From the NCBI RefSeq assembly GCF_001613065.1, contig NZ_BDBQ01000064.1:1-64000 (forward strand): DNA of 64,000 nt. Reading direction: 5' to 3'. The notes under the pieces were generated by a model. It was not told the origin of the DNA. It saw only the letters and a program-made list of their open reading frames with translations, and made no database searches. The stretch's first letter is position 1; each line of letters begins with the position of its first letter. The translations under genes and the position numbers were made by a program. This DNA is from Nocardia miyunensis NBRC 108239. GTDB lineage: Bacteria; Actinomycetota; Actinomycetes; Mycobacteriales; Mycobacteriaceae. Positions 9,430 to 19,693 of the stretch are shown one piece after another.

Positions 9430-9455
9430 TGTGCCGTGTTGTGGCACACTGTGCC
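9430..9455. promoter_or_regulatory. Inverted repeats between aminotransferase and IclR gene
   Basis: TGTGCC at 9430-9435 pairs with GGCACA at 9442-9447, and GGCAC pairs again with GTGCC at 9451-9455, giving overlapping dyads in the short divergent region. Candidate operator for the adjacent IclR protein; not verified. Confidence 0.4.
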
Positions 9456-9480
9456 GGGATAAGGTCCGGTAATCGTAGGT

Positions 9481-10242
9481 ATGCAACATCGAGGAGTCAA
9501 GACATTGCGGAATGTCCTGAACGCACTTCGCGTGCTGGAAGAGGTCGCAGCGCGGCAGCCGATCGGCGTCGGCGAGTTGGCTCGTGTATTGGATATGCCC
9601 AAGAGTTCGGTGCAACGTGCGCTGGTCACCCTCGACACAGCGGGATGGATTCGCCCCGCGTCGGGCGAGGTCACCCGATGGGTCATGACCACCAAGGCGC
9701 TCGCGGTCGGCGGTCGCGCCAGCGGGGATCTCGGTTTGCGCGGTACGGCCTTGCCGATCATGGAGGACCTGCGCCGACACACTGAGGAGACCATTCACCT
9801 GACGGTTCCCGAGGACGGCAAGATGGTCCTGATCGAGCGGTTGGAAACGGACAAACCGGTACGGACCAGTATGGCGCTGGGGCACGCACTTCCCCTGCAC
9901 GCGTCCGCCAACGGCAAGGCGGTACTGGCGTTCAGCAGTCCGGAAGTCATCAGACAGTTGCTCGCGGACGAGCTGTCGCGCTATACCGACACGACGATCA
10001 CGGACCCGGACGAACTGCGCGCCGAACTGGCCGTGATCCGGGAACGAGGGTTCGCCGTCAATCATGGGGAATGGCGGCCCGACGTCGGCGCCGTCGCGGC
10101 AGCCGTCATGGGAGCCGACGATAAGCCGATCGCGAGCCTCAGTGTGAACATCCCGATCGGCCGCCTGACCGATGAATCCGAGGTCGCTTTCGGTGCCGCG
10201 TTGAAAGAGGCGGCGAGCAGTCTCAGCGCCCGGCTCGGCTAG
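9481..10242 (+). CDS. IclR-family transcriptional regulator
   Basis: A 253-residue IclR-type regulator. The N-terminal winged helix (IGVGELARVLDMPKSSVQRALVTLDTAGW) is followed by the effector-binding domain with HASANGKAVLAF and the ERGFAVNHGEW segment. The start is either ATG 9481 or, more likely from the ribosome site CGAGGAG, the in-frame TTG at 9505 (RNVLNALRVLEE), which gives 245 residues. It is divergent from the glyoxylate aminotransferase and probably controls it. The effector is unknown; glyoxylate or a related 2-oxoacid would fit the context. Confidence 0.88.
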   Translation: MQHRGVKTLRNVLNALRVLEEVAARQPIGVGELARVLDMPKSSVQRALVTLDTAGWIRPASGEVTRWVMTTKALAVGGRASGDLGLRGTALPIMEDLRRHTEETIHLTVPEDGKMVLIERLETDKPVRTSMALGHALPLHASANGKAVLAFSSPEVIRQLLADELSRYTDTTITDPDELRAELAVIRERGFAVNHGEWRPDVGAVAAAVMGADDKPIASLSVNIPIGRLTDESEVAFGAALKEAASSLSARLG

Positions 10243-10551
10243 TTGCCGTGTGGCGTGACGTTGGAGACGGCGTGGCGAGCTGATATGGCGAAGACCTCCG
10301 AGTGACGTGCGACCCGGCTGGGAACGCAGTCACTCGCCGGCGGTCTTCGTGTCCCGCCGTGATGCCCCGTTGTCCGAGTTGGGCCGGTTCGCAGCTGGGA
10401 GCTGCTCGGGGACCGTTGCCAGTTCGCAACGCGATGGCTCTGAGTGAGGCCGGCAGCCAGGAGATCAGGGCAGTGCCCCGCCATACCTGGGTCGCAGGTA
10501 TGGCGGTGGCTGGGCCGTCGCGTCGGCTGATACGGGCTGGGGGCCGACGTG
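10243..10551. other. 309-bp convergent intergenic region
   Basis: This stretch lies between the ends of the convergent IclR and gcl genes. It holds the long hairpin at 10289-10349 and no supported gene. Confidence 0.6.
10289..10349. terminator. Long interrupted hairpin between convergent genes
   Basis: CGAAGACC-TC-CGAGTGAC (10289-10306) is complementary to GTCACTCG-(CCGGC)-GGTCTTCG (10329-10349), giving two 8-bp stems split by an asymmetric internal loop and a 22-nt apical loop. Position between two 3' ends suggests termination in either direction, although there is no T-run. Confidence 0.5.
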
Positions 10552-12342
<1,791 letters not shown>

Positions 12343-12478
12343 GTCGTGTACTCCAATAGTCTTGTGTCGGTGTATTTCTCGGGTCATCAGGAGTCGAGGC
12401 CGGGTGAGGAGAGCCGGTTCGAGTTGGTGGTTGTCCGGGCGCCGGGATGCCGCGGGTCTGCAATATGCGACTCGGGAG

Positions 12479-13627
12479 TTACGGGGTTCGGCCGGTCGCC
12501 GGGGCGGTGAGCTGCTCGCGCGCGATCAGCTCACCCAGCCGTTGCAGCAGCCCCGCGGCCTCGTCCTGGCAGCGCCGCAGATCCGGCTCCAGCGCGGTGA
12601 GCGGATACGCGGCGGCGAATCCGGCTGCGCGCAGCTGTGTCTCGTCGAGCAACAGCCGTCCGGCCACCGCGATCGTGCGCACCTCGGCCTTCGCGGCGCG
12701 GGCCGCGACGCCCGCGGGCGCCTTGCCGTGCAGGGTCTGCTCGTCCAGCGAACCCTCTCCGGTCACCACGAGGTTCGCGCCCTCGAGGCCGCGATCGAAT
12801 CCGACCAGGTCGAGCATTACGTCGATTCCGCCGGACCGGCGTGCGCCGAGGACGGCGATCGCCGCGAATCCGATGCCCCCGGCCGCACCGGCGCCCGGCC
12901 GGTCGGAGGTATCGTGGCCGGTGCGCTGGGCCACGAGGTGCGACCAGTGCGTCAGGCCCGCCTCGAGCACGGCCAGCTCACTCGTGCCCGCTCCCTTCTG
13001 CGGCCCGAAAACCGCTGCCGCGCCGTGGGGTCCGAGTAGCGGATTGTCGACATCGCTGGCCAGCACCAGATCTACCTCATGGATGCGCGAGTCCAGTCGA
13101 TGCAGGTCCAGATAGGCGGCGTCGGCCAGAGCGCCGCCTCCGGGGCCCACCGGGCGCCCGTTCGCATCGAGGAGAATCGCGCCGAGCCCGGCCAGCATCC
13201 CGGCGCCCCCGTCCGTGCACGCGCTGCCGCCCACACCGAGGACCACTGTGCGGCAGCCGGTGTCGAGCGCGGCCAGCAGCAGTCGGCCGACGCCGCGGCT
13301 GGTCGCCGTGAGCGGGGCGAGGACACCGCCCGGCAGCCGGGACAGCCCGCATGCCCCGGCCGCCTCGACGACCGCGACGGTTCCGTTGTGCGCGAACGCC
13401 GTTCGCACCGGCTGCCCGGTCGGGCCCTCGACTTCGACCGTGGTGCAGTCGAATCCGGCGGCGACCGCGGCATCCACCGTCCCCTCCCCGCCGTCGGCCA
13501 CCGGGACCCAGCGGATGTCGGCGTCGGGGCGGACGCGCCGGATACCGGTGGCGAGCGCCTCGGCGACCTCACCGGCGCTCAGCGAGCCCTTGAACTTGTC
13601 CGGCGCCAGGACGACTCGCGGCGTCAT
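12479..13627 (-). CDS. glxK: Glycerate kinase (GlxK/GarK family, 2-phosphoglycerate-forming)
   Basis: A 382-residue class I glycerate kinase that phosphorylates D-glycerate to 2-phosphoglycerate, linking the glyoxylate route to glycolysis. Typical features are VLAPDKFKGSLSAGEVAEAL at the N-terminus, PVADGGEGTVDA, LGVGGSACTDGGAGML, FGPQKGA and the late loop VTGEGSLDEQTLHGKAP. Its start codon overlaps the last base of the upstream reductase stop (TAATG), so the two are co-translated. Confidence 0.94.
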   Translation of the reverse strand: MTPRVVLAPDKFKGSLSAGEVAEALATGIRRVRPDADIRWVPVADGGEGTVDAAVAAGFDCTTVEVEGPTGQPVRTAFAHNGTVAVVEAAGACGLSRLPGGVLAPLTATSRGVGRLLLAALDTGCRTVVLGVGGSACTDGGAGMLAGLGAILLDANGRPVGPGGGALADAAYLDLHRLDSRIHEVDLVLASDVDNPLLGPHGAAAVFGPQKGAGTSELAVLEAGLTHWSHLVAQRTGHDTSDRPGAGAAGGIGFAAIAVLGARRSGGIDVMLDLVGFDRGLEGANLVVTGEGSLDEQTLHGKAPAGVAARAAKAEVRTIAVAGRLLLDETQLRAAGFAAAYPLTALEPDLRRCQDEAAGLLQRLGELIAREQLTAPATGRTP

Positions 13628-14511
13628 TACTTGTCGCCGCGCCCGTTGAGGTTCTCGATGACCTTCAGGAGCGCCGAGTGGTCGAGCGAGCCGTAACCCT
13701 GTGCGCGTCCCGCGGCGATCAGCGAGGCGGTCAGGGCCGCGGTCGGCAGCGACACATCGGCCTGCCGGGCGGCGTCGGTGATGATCCCCATATCCTTGTG
13801 GTGCAGGTCGATCCGGAATCCGGGGGCGAATTCGCGCGCCACCATCGACGCGCGCTTGCGCTCGAGGATGGTGCTGCCGGCCAGCCCGCCCGCGAGCACG
13901 TCCAAGCCCTTGCCCGCGTCCACGCCCAGCGCCTCCATCAGCACGATCGCCTCGGCGATCAGCGCGTAGGTGCCGCCGACGACGAGCTGGTTGGCGGCCT
14001 TGACCACCTGCCCGGCGCCGTGCGGGCCGACATGGATGAAGGTCTTGCCGACCGCCTCGAAAATCGTAGTGGCGGCGATGAAGTCGGCCTCGTCACCGCC
14101 GACCATGATGGACAGCACGCCCTCTTCGGCGCCGCCCTGACCGCCCGAGACCGGCGCGTCCAGCACCCGGAAACCCGCCGTGGCGCCCGCCTCGGCGATG
14201 GCGATCGAGCTCTCCGGCCGGATGGTGGAGAAGTCGATCAGCAGCGCGTCCTTGGGCGCGTGCGCGAAGACGCCGTCCCCGCCGAGTACCACCTCCTCGA
14301 CCTGAGGGTGGTTGGGCAGCATGGTGATGACGATCTCGGCGTCCTTCACCGCGGCCTCGATGCTGCCGACGCCCTTGCCGCCGTCGGCCTCGAGCCGGCG
14401 GTACGCGTCGGGGTTGAGGGTGTGGGCGAGCACCTCGTGCCCCGCCTTGGCCAGATGAGAGGCCATGGGGGAGCCCATGATCCCGAGCCCTATGAATCCG
14501 ATTCTGCTCAT
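13627..14511 (-). CDS. glxR: 2-hydroxy-3-oxopropionate (tartronate semialdehyde) reductase
   Basis: A 294-residue beta-hydroxyacid dehydrogenase that reduces tartronate semialdehyde to D-glycerate with NAD(P)H. The dinucleotide motif is GFIGLGIMGSPMASHLAKAGH, the substrate-binding loop is DAPVSGGQGGAEEG, and the catalytic lysine lies in GAGQVVKAANQLVVGG. ATG 14511 is chosen because AAGGAG lies 8 nt upstream; the longer frame to 14622 runs through the intergenic region. It overlaps the kinase start by one base. Confidence 0.95.
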   Translation of the reverse strand: MSRIGFIGLGIMGSPMASHLAKAGHEVLAHTLNPDAYRRLEADGGKGVGSIEAAVKDAEIVITMLPNHPQVEEVVLGGDGVFAHAPKDALLIDFSTIRPESSIAIAEAGATAGFRVLDAPVSGGQGGAEEGVLSIMVGGDEADFIAATTIFEAVGKTFIHVGPHGAGQVVKAANQLVVGGTYALIAEAIVLMEALGVDAGKGLDVLAGGLAGSTILERKRASMVAREFAPGFRIDLHHKDMGIITDAARQADVSLPTAALTASLIAAGRAQGYGSLDHSALLKVIENLNGRGDK

Positions 14512-14625
14512 CGAGGTAACTCCTTTATCTTTGTGCTGAACGAGCGGGCCCTGCGTGGTCACGCAGGCTGTCTCCTCCGGGCCCGCCGCGGCCTGACGCT
14601 CGTTCGGCGGGGCGGTCGACACGTT

Positions 14626-15435
14626 TCAACGAGCGGTGGGCAGCCAACCCAGACTGTCAGCGCTGGCGCCGGTGGGTACGTATTCCGCGGCGACATGACC
14701 GCGGTAGCCGGTGCCGCTGATCTTGTCGACGTAGCCGAAGATGTCGAGCTCGCCGCTGCCGGGCTCGTGGCGGCCGGGCGCGTCGGCGATCTGGACGTGA
14801 GCAATCCGAGTGGCGTAGTTCGCGATAACCTTGTCCAGGTCATCGCCGTTGACGGTGAGATGGTAAAGGTCCGCGAGCAGGCCGAGATTTGTCACGCCCT
14901 GTGTTTCGCGTACCCGATCCAGCACTCCGACAACGTCTTCGGCGGTCTTCAGCGGATAGGCGGGAACGCCGCTGACCGGTTCCAGCAGGACGGTGCCACC
15001 GATCTCGGCGACCGAGCGGCCGGCCAGGGCCAGATTGCGGATTGCCACTTCGTCCTGGGCGCCGGACTCCTGGCCCTCGATGCGGTTGCCGTACAGGGCG
15101 TTGAACGCCGGGCACCCGAGGCGGCTGCCGATCCGCACGACCGCCTCGACGTTGTCGGCGAACTCCTGCTCGCGCCCCGGCCACGAAACGAGCCCGCGGT
15201 CGCCGCCGGCCATGTCGCCGGCGAAGAAGTTCAGTCCGATCAGCCGCACACCGGCCTGTTCGATGGCCTCGGCGAAGGCGTCGATCTCCGCGTCGGCGGG
15301 TGTGGCGGTGGCGAAGGGCCACCAGAATTCCACCGCATCGAATCCGGCAGTCTTGGCAGCGGCGGGCCGGTCCAGCAAGGGGAGTTCGGTGAACAGGATG
15401 GACAGGTTCACCGCATAGGGGAGGGGTTGTGTCAT
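14626..15435 (-). CDS. hyi: Hydroxypyruvate isomerase
   Basis: A 269-residue TIM-barrel isomerase of the Hyi family that interconverts hydroxypyruvate and tartronate semialdehyde. Family marks are YAVNLSILFTELPLLDR, FDAVEFWWPF, NFFAGDMAGGDRG, LLEPVSGVPAYPL and the metal/substrate segment HVQIADAPGRHEPGSGELD. ATG 15435 (MTQPLPYAVNLS) follows a GAAGAAGAG site. It is first in the glx operon, 114 bp upstream of glxR, and directly downstream of the operator pair at 15462-15488. With the aminotransferase at 8246 it closes a serine/hydroxypyruvate branch into the same pathway. Confidence 0.93.
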   Translation of the reverse strand: MTQPLPYAVNLSILFTELPLLDRPAAAKTAGFDAVEFWWPFATATPADAEIDAFAEAIEQAGVRLIGLNFFAGDMAGGDRGLVSWPGREQEFADNVEAVVRIGSRLGCPAFNALYGNRIEGQESGAQDEVAIRNLALAGRSVAEIGGTVLLEPVSGVPAYPLKTAEDVVGVLDRVRETQGVTNLGLLADLYHLTVNGDDLDKVIANYATRIAHVQIADAPGRHEPGSGELDIFGYVDKISGTGYRGHVAAEYVPTGASADSLGWLPTAR

Positions 15436-15461
15436 GCCGTCTCTTCTTCCGGACGCGTTAG

Positions 15462-15478
15462 ATTCCACAATGTGGAAT
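15462..15478. promoter_or_regulatory. 17-bp perfect palindrome ahead of hyi
   Basis: ATTCCACAATGTGGAAT is a perfect dyad 27 bp upstream of the hyi start. It overlaps the second operator-like site at 15473-15488, so the two could be alternative or cooperative binding positions for the divergent IclR protein. Confidence 0.6.
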
Positions 15479-15488
15479 AATGATTCCG
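15473..15488. promoter_or_regulatory. IclR-type operator TGGAAT-N4-ATTCC of the glx operon
   Basis: TGGAATAATGATTCCG has the same half-sites and 4-bp spacing as the palindrome at the IclR promoter (15599-15616). It lies at the predicted transcription start of the minus-strand promoter at 15496-15525, a position that suits repression. Confidence 0.6.
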
Positions 15489-15495
15489 TTGAATG

Positions 15496-15525
15496 ACGTT
15501 AACGCCGGTGACCTGCGGCGGTCAA
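15496..15525 (-). promoter_or_regulatory. Predicted promoter of hyi-glxR-glxK-gcl
   Basis: On the minus strand TTGACC (15525-15520) is followed after 18 bp by TAACGT (15501-15496), a fair sigma-70-type promoter. Predicted transcription starts about 15489, inside the operator region and about 54 nt ahead of hyi. Confidence 0.55.
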
Positions 15526-15562
15526 GCCTTTTCGCAGATCTGGACGAACTTGTGTCGATCTG

Positions 15563-15592
15563 TTGACAGCACGTTGCGCTCTCTTCTATATT
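15563..15592 (+). promoter_or_regulatory. Consensus-like promoter of the glyoxylate IclR gene
   Basis: TTGACA at 15563-15568 and TATATT at 15587-15592, 18 bp apart, make an unusually canonical sigma-70-type promoter for high-GC DNA. Transcription would start about 15599, at the first base of the palindromic operator. Confidence 0.7.
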
Positions 15593-15598
15593 CGTTCA

Positions 15599-15616
15599 AT
15601 GGAATTTAAATTCCAT
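15599..15616. promoter_or_regulatory. Palindromic IclR-type operator at the predicted start site
   Basis: ATGGAATTTAAATTCCAT is a perfect 18-bp palindrome (TGGAAT-TTAA-ATTCCA). It resembles known IclR-family operators of the TGGAA...TTCCA type and sits on the predicted +1, implying autorepression. Confidence 0.7.
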
Positions 15617-15832
15617 ATTGCAGAAGTAGTTGTGGTAGCGTCGACCAGGCGTTCGACTACTGCTTCGCCCGCCTGAGGGGCGGGCGAAGCCCGGCATCGG
15701 CTCACGAAGCGTCTGCCGATGCCAGGAAATCGGCGCGAAACCCTGGAGCTTCCGGGGTGTCGGAGGCGGGCCTTCCGAACGGCGGGATCCGTTGTCAAGA
15801 TGGTGGAAACGACGAGTCAGGAGGAGTTCGCC

Positions 15833-16600
15833 TTGGCCGACACGCAGGCGCGGGGCGCCGGTGGCGTGCAGTCCGTTGACCGCGCCTTCGAACTGCTGGA
15901 GCTGGTGGCTGATGCGGGCGGGGAGGCAACACTGTCTCAGCTCGCGGAGGCTTCCGGGCTGCCGCAGCCGACCATTCACCGGCTGCTGCGCGCGCTCATC
16001 TTGGGTGGCTATATCCGTCAGCAGCCCTCGCGACGATATTCCCTGGGGCCCAGGCTGATTCGGCTCGGCGAGACGGCTGGTAAGGTACTGGGCGCCTCGG
16101 CGCGCCCGCATCTGACCCAGTTGCGTGATTTGACCGGGGAGACCTCGAATATGGCTGTGCTGGACGGGGATCAGGTCGTCTACGTTGCGCAGGTGCTCTC
16201 CCCTCATGCGATGCGGATGTTCACCGAAATCGGCGAGCGCGTGGATCTACACTGCACCGCGGTCGGCAAGGCGGTGCTGGCGAGCCTGTCGCCCGCCGAG
16301 ACCGACCGGATCCTGTCGCGAATCACCATGAGCCCCCGCACCATTCACACGATCACCGACGCGGCGGTGCTCCGCGAGGAGATCGAGTTCATCCGCGAGC
16401 AGGGCTACGCCGTGGACGACGGTGAACAGGAGATCGGCGTGCGCTGTTTCGCGGTCGCCATCCCGAACGCCCACACCCCCGCAGCCCTGTCCGTCTCCGG
16501 TCCCCAGGCCCGCGTCGCGGGTCTGGATATGGACATCATCATCCCGCTTCTGCAGGAAACCGCCGCCAGGCTGGGGCGCGATCTGTCCGCGGCGAACTGA
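15833..16600 (+). CDS. IclR-family regulator of the glyoxylate (gcl) operon
   Basis: A 255-residue IclR regulator. The winged helix is seen in ATLSQLAEASGLPQPTIHRLL and the ligand domain in HCTAVGKAVLASLSP and REQGYAVDDGEQEIGVRCFA. The Cys-containing GVRCFAVAI loop is normal in the family. I choose TTG 15833 because AGGAGG lies 9 nt upstream; the ATGs at 15800 and 15719 lack such sites. It is divergent from hyi-glxR-glxK-gcl, has its own strong promoter and operator, and by analogy with AllR would be released by glyoxylate. A long leader of about 230 nt separates the predicted start site from the coding start; nothing clear is seen in it. Confidence 0.88.
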   Translation: MADTQARGAGGVQSVDRAFELLELVADAGGEATLSQLAEASGLPQPTIHRLLRALILGGYIRQQPSRRYSLGPRLIRLGETAGKVLGASARPHLTQLRDLTGETSNMAVLDGDQVVYVAQVLSPHAMRMFTEIGERVDLHCTAVGKAVLASLSPAETDRILSRITMSPRTIHTITDAAVLREEIEFIREQGYAVDDGEQEIGVRCFAVAIPNAHTPAALSVSGPQARVAGLDMDIIIPLLQETAARLGRDLSAAN

Positions 16601-16609
16601 GACGTCACA

Positions 16610-16927
16610 ATTCCAGCTCAGACACGGGATGCGGATCGGGGAGGCGAATGATCGCCAGTGCCCCGCCTCCATCAAGGCGTATTCGTCGCCGATTGCCGTG
16701 ATCTCGTGAACACTGCCGGGCTCGATGAGCTGCGCTGCCTCGATCTTCGGCTCAAGGTACGCGTCGATGCCGGTGAGTTCTGCCGTGCCGAAGTCCGATT
16801 GGGTGCTGGTGACCCAGGCGTGCACATCCGGCGCGAGCGCATCCCTCGTTCTATCCCGATCATGACGACTCCATGCTTCTATATGGGCACGTGCAACATT
16901 GATCGCCGTTGAGTCCTGTGCATTCAT
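16610..16927 (-). pseudogene. Truncated SnoaL/NTF2-like protein gene
   Basis: From ATG 16927 about 80 residues match a SnoaL-like (NTF2-fold) protein: ARAHIEAWSRHD, RDALAPDVHAWVTSTQSDFG, ELTGIDAYLEPKIEAAQ and PGSVHEITAIGDEYAL. After that the expected C-terminal strands are missing and the frame runs on antisense to the IclR gene, giving a non-homologous tail to 16247. It abuts the IS3 remnant, so loss by rearrangement is likely. The coordinates mark the recognisable part only. Confidence 0.55.
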
Positions 16928-16942
16928 CCGCTCGGCCGCGGC

Positions 16943-17608
16943 TCACTTCGAAGGTGGAACGACGCAATCCAGAGACGGCCGCGCTTCGCGGCGAGCTCTG
17001 TCTCCAGGGCTCCCGAACGGGCTTCCGTGGCCGATCTCGAGATAGTCGCGCAGGCTCGTCATGTAATGGTTCCAACTGCCACGACGGGCCACGGCGTTGT
17101 TCACCGCGGTGACCGCCAATCGCGATTTCATGCGCGAGTCGATCGAGTAGCCGACGATCCGGCCCGAGAAGACATCCTTGACCGCATAGAGATAAAGTTT
17201 CCCTTCGCTGGTGCGATGTTCGGAAATATCGCTGAGCCACAGCGTATTTGGTCGTTCGGCAGTGAAGTTCCGTTTGACGAGATCGTCGTGGACCGCGGGT
17301 CCCGGGCGGGTGGACTTTCCGCGGGATCGTTTGCCGAACACACTCCACCAACGTTGTGACGAGCAGATCCGCCACGCGGTCCGCTCGGCCATCGCCTCAC
17401 CGGCGTCGCGGGCATCATCGGCGAGGAACCGGTACCCGAACTCGGGATCGTCCCGGTGAGCATCGAACAACGCATTGGCCCGATACGCCTCGGTGACCTC
17501 GGCAGAGGTCACGGGAGCATTCAGCCAGCGATAGTAGGGTTGGCGAGCAAGCTGCAATACCCGGCACGTCACCGATACGGGAATCCCTTCGGCGGCAAGC
17601 TCTTTCAC
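16943..17608 (-). pseudogene. IS3-family transposase OrfB, 3'-truncated
   Basis: The protein begins in the typical IS3 OrfB way (ELAAEGIPVSVTCRVL, HRDDPEFGYRFLADD, NTLWLSDISEHRTSEGKLYL), with the first catalytic Asp in LWLSDIS at residue 127. Homology stops after about residue 177 (AVNNAVARRG). The second catalytic Asp (usually VHSDRGSQ) and the Glu are absent, replaced by about 44 unrelated residues. It cannot be an active transposase. OrfB overlaps OrfA by four bases; GGGAAAAGG near 17627 could serve -1 frameshifting. Confidence 0.85.
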
Positions 17609-17913
17609 GAGCGGGTAGAGCCTTTTCCCGGTAGATGAGCCTGAGACAGATACGCCGCAGCGCGGCGCAATACCTCGTTCTCTTGTTCCAGCAGACGATT
17701 GCGGCGGCGTAGTTCCCGCAGCTCAGCAGACTCACCGGTCGGGACACCAGGCCGGTTCCCGTCGTCGATCTCGGCTTGGCGCATCCATTTCGACAACGTC
17801 CCCGGATGAACACCGAAATCAGCGGCGATCTGCTCGAGAGTCACCCCGTCCTCACGATTACGGGCGACCCGAACCACATCGTCACGGAACTCCTGCGGAT
17901 ACGGCTTGGGCAC
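17605..17913 (-). CDS. IS3-family transposase OrfA (HTH protein)
   Basis: A 102-residue OrfA with the helix-turn-helix segment TLEQIAADFGVHPGTLSKWMRQAE and the leucine-zipper-like C-terminus ELRELRRRNRLLEQENEVLRR. GTG 17913 (VPKPYPQEFRDD) is the likely start; the frame extends to 17961. OrfA looks intact, but its OrfB partner is truncated. Confidence 0.85.
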   Translation of the reverse strand: MPKPYPQEFRDDVVRVARNREDGVTLEQIAADFGVHPGTLSKWMRQAEIDDGNRPGVPTGESAELRELRRRNRLLEQENEVLRRAAAYLSQAHLPGKGSTRS

Positions 17914-17993
17914 GTGAACATCCTTCCAGGCCCACCTCCCGGCAAGCCAGATCGATGTCACCTACTTATCCCGTAACGATTGTTCGGTGGTCC

Positions 17994-18429
17994 CAGACCC
18001 CTTCTTCTCCTTGACCTTTGAGATCTCGAAGGAGCTGGGCCAGGCACTGCTGGATGATCGTTCAAAACAGGTCCGGTCGCGGCGACTCCTGGATGTCACC
18101 GTGGAGCCACGAGTCCTTCGGATAGATCGCGAGCGTCGCGGCCGGGGCGAGCAGCGGCGCGGCAACGGAAACGACACGGATGGAGACGGTGTGTCGATGC
18201 CGTCTGTCCGTCGTCAGCGGCTGAGATTGCTCGTGGCTCGAGCCGGCCCGCACGACCGGGCGCCCCGTCAATCGTAAGCTTCGAGCTCTGGGAGAGATCG
18301 GCGCCGTGCGGGTGAGCTGGGATCGCGAACAGCTCATCGGAGGCAAGCCCGAGAGAGGCTCGTAAGTAGGGTGCTGCGCGTTCTCGCTGCGGTTCTGGGC
18401 CATCGGAATACATCTGATGGAGGACTCGA
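17994..18429. other. Non-coding region upstream of IS110 transposase
   Basis: A 436-bp stretch without a supported gene. Its right part, about 18200-18429, is the left non-coding end of the IS110 element, where elements of this family encode a bridge RNA. The left part includes the IS3 end. Confidence 0.5.
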
Positions 18430-19690
18430 TTGAGTATTTACTGTGGCATGGACTGGGCCGAAGGTCACCACGATATCGCCATCGTCGACCGAGACGGCAG
18501 GCTGCTCGCGAAGAAGCGAATCGCCGACAACCCAACGGGTTTCGCTGAGCTGAACCAGCTGCTGGCCGACACGGGCGACACCCAGGACGACCCGATTCCG
18601 GTCGCGATCGAGACCCCGCGGGGGCTCATGGTCGCTTCCTTGCGCGCGACCGGGCGACCAGTGTTCGCGATCAACCCGATGGCCGTGGCCCGTTACCGCG
18701 AACGCCATTCGGTGGCTCGCGCGAAGTCCGACCACGCCGACGTGATGACCCTGGCCAACATTTTGCGAGTCGATGCCCATCTGCATCGTCGACTCCCCGC
18801 CGACAGCGAGCTGGCCCAAGCTATCGCAGTTCTCGCGCGCGCCCAGCAGGACGCGGTCTGGAGACGCACGAAAGCCAGCAACGAACTGCGATCTCTGTTG
18901 CGCGAGTATTACCCGGCATTCCTGGACACCTTCGCAGGCCGCTCAGCCACCAACTTGGCCAAACCCGAAGCACGGGCAATCCTCGCCATCGCGCCGATAC
19001 CCGCTGCGGCAGCGAAACTGACCAAGACGCGAGTGACCGCAGCACTGCGCCGCGCTGGCCGACAGCGTGGTATCGACCAGCTCGCTTCCGCGATCATCGC
19101 CAGCATGCGGTTGCCGCAGCTGCGGCACCCCGGACCGATCGAGCACGCAATGGGTCAGCAGGCCCTCGCATTACTGGGGATGCTCAATGCCGCATGCACT
19201 GGCGCTAGCGAGCTGGAACAGGCTGCGGCCGAACAGTTCAGAACGCACCCGGATTACGCCATCATCACCAGCTTCCCCGGGCTGGCCGACCTCACCGGAG
19301 CGCGCATGCTCGCCGAGATCGGCGACGACCGCCGCCGATTCGCCAACGCCCGCGCACTCGAGGCATACGCCGGATCAGCGCCCGTAACCCGGGCTTCCGG
19401 CAAAAGCATCTCCATCACCCACCGCAGGATCAAAAATGACCGCCTGGCCGCCGTCGGCTGGATCTGGGCCACCACCATGGTCGTCCTGCCAGGCCCCGCC
19501 CAACAGCACTACCGGCGCCGGCGCGACCACGGCGATCGCCACGCTCCCGCGGTCCGCCACCTGTTCAAGAAGATGGTTGGCCAACTCCACCACTGCCTGC
19601 AAACACGCCAGACCTACGATCCCGTCAAAGCCTTCGCAGATCAGCCTCCTCACCCGCCGGCACCCGAATCAGCCACCGCAGCTTGACAGT
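18200..19690 (+). mobile_element. IS110-family insertion sequence (boundaries approximate)
   Basis: A full-length DEDD transposase with a non-coding leader of IS110 type. These elements lack long terminal inverted repeats, so the ends cannot be fixed from one copy; the values are estimates. It lies next to an integrase stub. Confidence 0.6.
18430..19686 (+). CDS. IS110-family transposase (DEDD)
   Basis: A 418-residue IS110 transposase that appears complete. The RuvC-like domain shows D8 in CGMDWAE, E61 in AIETPRG, and D101/D104 in AKSDHADV. The C-terminal Tnp_20 domain shows SFPGLADLTGARMLAEIGDD and the serine region AYAGSAPVTRASGKS. TTG 18430 is the start, preceded by GGAGG. The coding strand and leader arrangement match the IS110 group that places its guide RNA upstream of the gene. 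Confidence 0.92.
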   Translation: MSIYCGMDWAEGHHDIAIVDRDGRLLAKKRIADNPTGFAELNQLLADTGDTQDDPIPVAIETPRGLMVASLRATGRPVFAINPMAVARYRERHSVARAKSDHADVMTLANILRVDAHLHRRLPADSELAQAIAVLARAQQDAVWRRTKASNELRSLLREYYPAFLDTFAGRSATNLAKPEARAILAIAPIPAAAAKLTKTRVTAALRRAGRQRGIDQLASAIIASMRLPQLRHPGPIEHAMGQQALALLGMLNAACTGASELEQAAAEQFRTHPDYAIITSFPGLADLTGARMLAEIGDDRRRFANARALEAYAGSAPVTRASGKSISITHRRIKNDRLAAVGWIWATTMVVLPGPAQQHYRRRRDHGDRHAPAVRHLFKKMVGQLHHCLQTRQTYDPVKAFADQPPHPPAPESATAA

Positions 19691-19693
19691 TAG

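Larger units (their letters stand above)
16943..17993 (-). mobile_element. IS3-family insertion sequence remnant
   Basis: OrfA and the 5' two-thirds of OrfB remain; the element breaks off around 17078. The right boundary is approximate, near GGTGGTCCCAGACC upstream of OrfA. No matching left inverted repeat or target duplication was found, in keeping with a deletion through the left end. Confidence 0.7.

Noticed and set aside
17987..18277. 96-codon frame ahead of the IS110 transposase
   Set aside because: No start signal or known domain; lies in the non-coding end of mobile elements.
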